Source: Candidula unifasciata (lineage: Eukaryota > Mollusca > Gastropoda > Stylommatophora > Geomitridae). Taken from it: a stretch of DNA of 64,000 nucleotides. The position numbers and the translations under genes were made by a program. Below, piece after piece: positions 57,918 through 64,000 of this stretch (within the stretch, counting starts at the first letter, position 1; each line of letters begins with the position of its first letter). Location: positions 872,310 to 936,309 of the forward strand of contig CAJHNH020008450.1 of the NCBI GenBank assembly GCA_905116865.2. Reading direction: 5' to 3'. A model generated the notes under the pieces. It was not told the origin of the DNA. It worked only from the letters and a program-made list of their open reading frames with translations, and made no database searches.

Positions 57918-58491
57918 CACGTTTCTTTTCATCCCCCCTGCCAAACCCCACAAAACTTCCACACACACACACATATGCATACACATATGCTCACACCAGA
58001 GTAACTCATTGACAAAAATGCAGAAGATAAGAAGAGAAACAATATATCTAACCTTCATTAACCGTCATTGTGTACAGTATATAGACTATGATCTCCTTTA
58101 TTTCCCCCCATTTGTGTCATTACTTAGAGAATCGGTCCCATATTCAGCCAAACTTGTTGACAGACATTGTTTAAGAGCCAGACAGTAACAGATTTAAACG
58201 AGCTGTTTATTTCAAGAAAACAAAGTGTTGTTTATGTGTCTCGTTCATCAGCGCATACATCTCGCCGTTACCTAGAACTAATATAGCAGCTCTCGGCTAC
58301 AATTCAGACATTCCACAGTTACCTCAACCCGTAAAACTCAATATACCAGCTACTTTCAACAGCTCAGCAGACACTTGATTGTCACATAAACTCAGTATAA
58401 CAGATGCCCCACAAAGTTCCCAAACAGTCCCGGTCTTAATGGCGTCTTTGCTCATGGTCAAAGCTGAACTCATCGTCAGCATCACGTCATG
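57915..58491. other. No gene recognised
   Basis: Mixed sequence with a repeated CAGCT...AACTCA/AATATA...CAGC theme between 58280 and 58410, possibly an old tandem repeat. Confidence 0.35.
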
Positions 58492-58670
58492 CAGGGGTTC
58501 TCAAACTTTTTTCGCCGCGGCACCGTTGTCGTGCCCAAAAAAAAAAAATCTTCGCGACACACCTACCCTTAAAGCGGTTTGAATACTTGAGGGGGAAAAG
58601 GGGGGGGGGGGGGGGAGAGAGAGAGAGAAAATTGCAAATTTACTGTTCAGTTGTTTCTAATGCGATGACT
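58492..58670 (+). mobile_element. hAT-B miniature element, 3'-truncated
   Basis: Begins CAGGGGTTCTCAAACTTTTT with CGCCGCGGCACCGTTGTCG, as in the copy at 2406, and continues through CACCTACCCTTAAAGCGGTT and TCTAATGCGATGA. No right terminal repeat found. Confidence 0.7.
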
Positions 58671-58734
58671 TCGCGAGACGAGATGCTGTTTTCTAGCCAG
58701 TTTTCCTTAATCTTCAGATATATATATACACACA

Positions 58735-58785
58735 TACTCTCTCTCGCTCTCTCTCTCTCTCGCTCTCTCTCTCGCTCGCTCTCTC

Positions 58786-58838
<53 letters not shown>
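58735..58838. repeat. (CT)n microsatellite with CGCT interruptions
   Basis: CT repeats broken by CGCT units. Confidence 0.95.
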
Positions 58839-58839
<1 letters not shown>

Positions 58840-58884
58840 TCTATCTATTTCTGTCTGTCTGTGTGTCTCGCTTTCTCTCTGTTA

Positions 58885-58985
58885 CTCTGAAAGATGAGTG
58901 TTTAGAAGGGCCGAATGTGAGACGGGCCTGCGTGCCCAATTTGTTACCCTTTGAAAATAAAGTTCATTCGTTCGTTGTTCGTTCT
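58885..58985 (+). mobile_element. R3 retroposon-like tail
   Basis: GATGAGTGTTTAGAAGGGCC, GAATGTGAGACGGGCC and GTTACCCTTTGAAAATAAAG, then TTCATTCGTTCG, passing into a TCTC-rich region. Confidence 0.7.
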
Positions 58986-59324
58986 CGTTATCTCTATATG
59001 TCTCGCTCTGTCTCTATCTCTGTCTCTTGCTCTCTTTGTGTCTTCCTATCTCTTTCTGTCTCCCTCTTTCTCCCTCTGCTGTATCGGTCTCTGTTCGTAC
59101 TAATATCTGCATCTGTCTGTCTGTCTGTTTGTCCTTGTGTCCGTCTGTCTGTCTGTGTGTATATACAAACAGCACAATGTGTAATCAGACAGCACAAAGC
59201 GGTTCATCTACTAAATAAGGGTTTGAAGTGAACTCAGTGTATGCTTTTGTTTGAATGTGGCAGTCGAATGTTCCGTCACAACATCTCCATCACACGCTTG
59301 AACAGTCAAAGCTCTGTGAGCACC

Positions 59325-59415
59325 GTTGTCGGGTCTACTGAATCTTTTCAGGAACTAGCCAGGGCTTTAAGAGCACCAGACCGGCAGTTTAACCACTTGG
59401 CCACGATGACCCTAA
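59325..59415 (-). mobile_element. tRNA-like SINE head, tRNA-Leu-like
   Basis: The reverse complement has TCATCGTGGCCAAGTGGTTA then AACTGCCGGTCTGGTGCTCT, resembling the D- and anticodon-arm region of a leucine-type tRNA. A normal B-box at the right spacing is not evident. Confidence 0.4.
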
Positions 59416-59574
59416 TATTCACTTAAAGGTGAAGATGATAGAGTTGACTTCATTGCAACGGGTTTTAAACCATCTGTCTCAGTCTCTCTCTGCAGAAAAG
59501 CTAGCTGCCTGCCGAGAGCGTCACACAGAGCAGGAGCTCCGTAGCTCTGACGACGATCCCCATGGATCTCCGTA

Positions 59575-59632
59575 AAAAACGAACCCACGACCTTTAGAGC
59601 GAAAAGAAAACCTGGCTTGACCACGAAGACCC
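59575..59632 (-). mobile_element. tRNA-like SINE head
   Basis: The reverse complement reads GGTCTTCGTGGTCAAGCCAG then AAGGTCGTGGGTTCGTTTT, A- and B-box-like. Confidence 0.4.
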
Positions 59633-59830
59633 CCCCCCCCTTCCCCCCCCGTCATCCCCCCTTTTCCCCTCATCTCCCCCCCCCCCAATATTCACTTAGA
59701 CATCCACCATCCTGGCTTGCCCATCCTCACCCTTCTCCACTCTTTCTCTCCCATCCTCCTCTCTGCCTCATCCTCCTCCTCTCTCTCTCTCTCCCTCCCT
59801 CTCCCTCCTTCCATTACTGGGCGTCATATT
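59633..59830. repeat. C/T-rich low-complexity tract
   Basis: C homopolymers and CCTCC/CTCTC repeats. Confidence 0.8.
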
Positions 59831-59889
59831 CTTCGCCTTTTGTACACCAGCAAGTCAATCAATCAGGGATAATTATCAATCGATGTGAT

Positions 59890-60490
59890 CTCAATGCCAA
59901 TCTGCCTGTTTGGCCAAGGAGGCGGGGCGGGCTGTCATGGACGGCACGGCGCGTCTCAGTTGGGGTTTCCTGTGTTGATTCCAATCACAGAACGTTGTTT
60001 GTTCCTTGTATGTCGTCGTGGTTAGATTTGTGGATGTTAGTCTGTTGACCATGCGAGCATGTAAGCTATCCTCTTTGCACAACGGACAAGTCCATAAACC
60101 TTTGGATCCCACCTTCAGTATATCCCTCAGCGTGTGGCGACTGATAACGCCAGTTAAGTGTTGGTTTACTATTCTCCTTCGGCTACCTGTATAGTGTTCA
60201 TGTTTGGCGACACATCTTTTGACCTGAAGTTCCTGTAGTCTTTTGAGCGTTGCCGATTCAACGTCGTCTCCTGAATCATCTTCTCGTCTTGCCTCGTTGA
60301 GAGCATTCTCTCGGTCGGCCTCCTTCCATTGCTTGTCACGTACCTACTTTCATCTCCTTCCTCTTTTCTTTCTCTCATGCCAGTCCGTTATATCATTCCC
60401 TTTTACCCCCGAGTGTCCTGGCACAAACTTGAAACTGATTCCTATCAGACGAGATTTCCTCGGCGACTCCAACCAGCGTGTGTGAGTGTA
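59890..60490 (-). mobile_element. Non-LTR retrotransposon fragment, RNase H and C-terminus
   Basis: The minus strand reads IGISFKFVPGHSGVKGNDIT (last RNase H block, His retained). After frameshifts it continues LQELQVKRCVAKHEHYTGSR, RIVNQHLTGVISRHTLRDIL and KVGSKGLWTCPLCKEDS, ending at a stop near 59891. This is the best-preserved C-terminus of the RNase H LINE family in the window. It is cut on the upstream side by the TG array at 60490. Confidence 0.8.
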
Positions 60491-60491
60491 C

Positions 60492-60563
<72 letters not shown>
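60490..60563. repeat. (TG)n microsatellite
   Basis: About 35 TG units. Confidence 0.97.
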
Positions 60564-60565
<2 letters not shown>

Positions 60566-60635
60566 GTTTCCATTGTTAATTTTTTAGGGGGGAGGGGGTG
60601 AGGGGACCCACTGCTTGGCGACACTAAATATGGGA

Positions 60636-60820
60636 GTTTCTTTCGAAATTGGAGAATATGCGCCTGAGAGGCGAGGCAACATCGGCCTGCATACATAAAA
60701 GATAGTCATGTAAAAGGAATTCGCAAGTTCTAGAACAAAACCAACCTTCAGAAGTGGACGAGTAACCAGAACTTTCCACTGCAGTTTACATCCGGTGAAC
60801 GCCAAGGAGGAGGAGAAGAG
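60636..60820 (+). mobile_element. R1 retroposon-like repeat
   Basis: AGGCAACATCGGCCTGCATA, CCTTCAGAAGTGGACGAGTA, CCAGAACTTTCCACTGCAG and GGTGAACGCCAAGGAGGAGG, with a GGA/GAA tail. Confidence 0.65.
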
Positions 60821-60989
60821 AATCAGTAATTGACATTATTACACTCGGGAATTTCCCACACTAACTCTGTTGTCACCTTCAGTGGCCAACGAAGCGTTCC
60901 GAACCTAATGGTGCCAGTTCCAGTCTGATTAATTAAAAGTTCGCATTTCTTGATGTGCCTTGACCATCGTCCAAAAACTTCTTCCCCTA

Positions 60990-61159
60990 ACTTTCCCCCC
61001 CCCTCCCTCTCTCTTCTCTCTTCTCCTTCTTTCCTCTCTCTCTTTTCTCCTTTCCCCTTCTCCTTCTCTTTTCCAAGGCTTATCTCTCTCAATCTCTCTC
61101 TTTCCAAGCCCCCCACCCCACTCTCTCTCTCTTTCTTCTTCCCCCTCTCTTCTCTCTCT

Positions 61160-61199
<40 letters not shown>

Positions 61200-61345
61200 T
61201 TCTTCTTTCTCTCTCTCAATCTCTCTTCTTCCAAGCCCCCCCCCCCTTCTTTCTCTCTCTCTCTTTCCAAGGCCCCTCTCTCTCTTTCCAAGGCTCCTCT
61301 CTCTCAATCTCTCTCTTCTTCCAAACCCCCCCCCCCAACTTCCTC

Positions 61346-61389
<44 letters not shown>

Positions 61390-61703
61390 AAGGCTCCTGT
61401 CTTTCAATCTCTCTCTTTCCAAGCCCCCCCCCCTCTCTCTGTCTGTTTGTCTGTCTCTCTCTCTTTCCAAGGGTCCTCTCTCTCAATCTCTCTCTTTCCA
61501 AGCCCCCCCCCCGTCTCTCTCTCTCTCTTTCCAAGGCTCCCCCGTCTCTCTCACTCTTTCCAAGGCCTCCCCCCGTCTCTCTCTCTCTTTCCAAGGCTCC
61601 CCTCTCTCAATCTCTCTTTCCAAGCCCCCATCGTCTCTCTCTCTCTCGCTCTCTATTTCCAAGCCCCCGTCTCTCTCTCTCGCTCTCTCTTTCCAAGCGC
61701 CCG

Positions 61704-61750
<47 letters not shown>

Positions 61751-61826
61751 GTCCAAGGCTTCTTTCTCTCTCAATTTCTCCCTTTCCAAGCCTCCTCTCT
61801 CTTTCTCTCTCTCTCCGTCTCTCTCC

Positions 61827-61888
<62 letters not shown>

Positions 61889-61890
61889 CG
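60990..61890 (+). repeat. 900-bp polypyrimidine minisatellite
   Basis: Units of about 45-60 bases combine CT runs with TTTCCAAGGCTCC or TTTCCAAGCCCCCC and TCAATCTCTC. The last 80 bases are pure CT. Long frames on both strands are artefacts. Confidence 0.9.
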
Positions 61891-62109
61891 CTCGCTTGCA
61901 AGATGTTTGAGGAAAGTTAGTTGATGCACCAGATTGAAAAGAGTAGGATCTCGCGTTAGGGAAAGAAGATAAAGAGGAAGAGGAGGAAGAAGAAGAAGGA
62001 AGTAGGATAAGAGGTCGTTTGCATGTATCATTGTCCCCACCGTTCGTATACTATACAGAAGGAAATACTCCACGACGCGCATGGATATATTCTCCAGGAT
62101 CGAAAAAGG

Positions 62110-62375
62110 ATTGCAAAAGTAAAGGACCCTTTTCCACGCCTTTTAGGCGTAGAGGGTATATAGGGCTAGACCAGATGGCACAAGATGGGTGATGTGGTCA
62201 GCATTACGCCGGCGCCTTTACTTCCGGGGACTGCACCCGGTACCCACACAAGGCTGGGTCGACCTGGAAGTCAAGGTCATTTGTGAAAAAAGTCCGGCTC
62301 CGCCAGCCAACAAACCCACGACCTTCCGATCTGTACGCAAACGTCTAGCGGCTACGCCACGGCAATTCCCTATTA
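62110..62375 (-). mobile_element. S1 SINE
   Basis: The reverse complement head has GGCGTAGCCGCTAGACGTTT and GGAAGGTCGTGGGTTTG. The body has CAGGTCGACCCAGCCTTG, GGGTGCAGTCCCCGGAAG and TAAAGGCGCCGGCGTAATGC. The 3' end is AAAAGGGTCCTTTACTTTT. Confidence 0.8.
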
Positions 62376-62674
62376 TAGACAAGTAGGTAGGTAAGTTTAA
62401 AAGCCTCTGACCGATCAACCTGTTTGTCCCCTCCAGGATTCTACCTAAAGCTTGACCATCGTGAGATTTACGAATAGGTCAGTCTGGATGGCAGACCAAC
62501 AGAACAGATCCCCGAGGCTAGCCCGTTCCACCTCTCTGTTCAGCTAGAACAGCCGGGTGTGTAAGGTTTTAGTCTCAGGCTTGGTTTTCTGTGCGAAACG
62601 AACAGAATATCATGTTCAACCAGTGTCCCCTTAGGGGGATTTTTGGGGGTTATAATTGTGACTAGGTTATGTAG
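62376..62674. other. No gene recognised
   Basis: Unique-looking sequence. Confidence 0.35.
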
Positions 62675-62682
62675 CCATATAA

Positions 62683-62879
62683 CAGCGGTTCTCAACCTGT
62701 GGATCGCAGCCCTTTTGGGAGTCGAACGACCCTTTCACAGGGGTCGCCTAAGATCATCGAAAAACACATATTCATTGAAGTTATGAAGTAGTAACGAAAA
62801 TAATGTTATGGCTGGGGGTCACTGAAACATGAAGAACTCGCTTAAACGGTCGCAGCATTAGAAAGTTTGAGAACTACTG
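62683..62879 (+). mobile_element. hAT-A (SPIN-like) miniature element, perfect 8-bp duplication
   Basis: Starts CAGCGGTTCTCAACCTGTGG and ends AAAGTTTGAGAACTACTG. Internal TCGAACGACCCTTTCACAGG, GGTCGCCTAAGATCATCG and AAAACACATATTCATTG. The flanks CCATATAA at 62675-62682 and 62880-62887 are identical. This is the clearest hAT-A copy. Confidence 0.9.
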
Positions 62880-62887
62880 CCATATAA

Positions 62888-63407
62888 AATGGCTTGTCAC
62901 CAAGTAGCACTGAAAAAGTGCTGGTGTCATCATAGAAGACAGACCAACTTACTGTCCTGACTATCAACGAAGTCGTCTATCGGCCAGCCAGTGGGCGATC
63001 CGGTCGCCGATGTTATAGTCCGATGTGGGTAAAGACGAGTTTGTGTTAGCTAAGATAGGCGCACATAATTGATATGTTCGTACAAAAGTATGAACAGTTG
63101 TGAAAAAATCTGAGAAAACACATAGGTAAATGGGCACATAGACAAATCTGTATGGCGTAGACAGACAAACCTGGTGTGCCTTCATCATCACCAGACATTA
63201 CCCACAACAAATAATGACCTCGCTCAATCATCGTTGGGTTTGTTTCCCGATATGTAATAGCAGTGCTGTCTCCCCAGGTCGGGCAATTAAGGCTGTAATT
63301 TGTGGTGTTGTTGCGTCCCTTTTACCTGAGTGTTGGTGAGATGCTTTTTTGGTAGGTTCCCTGCCAAATTTTTATAATTGGCGGAATAGTTCTTCTCCAC
63401 TGTCTTT
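62888..63407. other. No gene recognised
   Basis: Unique-looking sequence with no supported frame. Confidence 0.35.
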
Positions 63408-63545
63408 TTCGTTTTCTTCTTCTGCTTCTTCCTCCTCCTTCTCTTCTTCCTCCTCCTCCTCTTCTTCCTCCTCCTCTTCTACTTTCTGCTCCTCTTCTAC
63501 CTCCTCCTCCTCTTCTACTTCTTCTTCATCCTCCTCCTTCTTCAT
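63408..63545. repeat. TTC/TCC-rich tract
   Basis: CTTCTTCCTCCTCC repeats with ACTTC interruptions. Confidence 0.9.
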
Positions 63546-64000
63546 TCGCCTCTGAATGGACCATTGTTACATTATATTGTAGTGTACCGCTAAGCTACGA
63601 TATCTGCAATATTTAAGTAACTTTTTACAAAATGATTACTAACGGGCGGTGGTTATATCTCCCCATTTCCCCACGCCCTCCCCCATGGGGCAAATGTACT
63701 TGATGACTCGAAGATGATCTGGGTGACGCCACGACCTTGATACATGAAACAATCCAGCTAAGACGTTCGACCTCCCCAGAACAGGCTTATAGCTAATTGA
63801 CTGCACCGTCCTTAATATGTCATCAGAGATTCGAAACGCATCATAGAAATCGAAGACACATCAGAGAATCAAAGAACTAATCTGCTCAGCGTAGCTTATT
63901 CGTGGGGCAGAGTATCGATCCATTCCCTGAGCGGCGCGAAAAATCAAAACCTGACGAAGACACTCAAGGCTGCGGACCTTCAGGGGTCAAGTGGTCGGGT
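63546..64000. other. No gene recognised
   Basis: Unique-looking sequence to the window edge. Confidence 0.35.

Noticed and set aside
60929..61924. Arg/Glu-rich and Ser/Leu-rich long frames
   Set aside because: Produced by the CT/GA minisatellite at 60990-61890.

Overview
This window looks like a repeat-saturated stretch of an animal genome, most likely a lophotrochozoan and probably a gastropod mollusc. Four things point that way: one single-exon class A G-protein-coupled receptor, non-LTR retrotransposon debris including RNase H-bearing types, tRNA-headed SINEs, and many hAT-type miniature elements. The taxon is inferred, not proven. There is no bacterial gene organisation, no rRNA and no confident functional tRNA gene. 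Only one gene is convincing: a 427-residue seven-transmembrane receptor on the minus strand at 50248-51531. Almost every other long open frame is a translated microsatellite or minisatellite, or the antisense of a transposon.

Interspersed elements. I give working names to families seen more than once. hAT-A (SPIN-like; 4488, 10147, 53298, 62683), hAT-B (2406, 22896, truncated at 28853 and 58492), hAT-C (7322), hAT-D (17309) and a probable hAT-E (18035) are non-autonomous elements with related CAG...CTG ends. Eight copies still show 8-bp target duplications, every one of the form nnnTAnnn. MITE-G (34560, 48530, 55360) begins GGTTAG and also makes 8-bp duplications. A larger 1.7-kb hAT-like element lies at 29665-31378. 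S1 is a tRNA-headed SINE in seven copies; the copy at 3798-4074 has a perfect 10-bp duplication. R1, R2 and R3 are short retroposon-like families whose 3' ends run into simple repeats: GAA for R1 and R2, CT for R3. LINE remnants occur at about ten loci, all broken.

Layout. 0-3.5 kb: 24-bp minisatellite, R1, RNase H LINE, hAT-B, CT arrays. 3.5-10 kb: S1, hAT-A, 77-bp array, hAT-C with an internal 27-bp array, TCTG arrays. 10-19 kb: RNase H LINE abutting hAT-A, TA and TTC arrays, an N gap with poor-looking sequence to about 17.1 kb, hAT-D and hAT-E. 19-28 kb: 25-, 26- and 33-bp minisatellites and tetranucleotide arrays. 28-36 kb: LINE tails, the composite hAT-like element, 30- and 34-bp minisatellites and MITE-G. 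36-39.6 kb: a near-identical 1,716-bp tandem duplication built around a 33-bp minisatellite. 40-48.5 kb: polypyrimidine DNA, 29-bp array, LINE tails, SINEs. 49-52.5 kb: the receptor gene and a very long TTC tract just upstream of it. 53-64 kb: S1 copies (one split by a hAT-A insertion), MITE-G, CT/TCTG arrays, an RNase H LINE and a final hAT-A.

No pathway or operon can be described. The biological content is one receptor gene plus a detailed record of transposon insertion and of simple repeats growing from retroposon tails.
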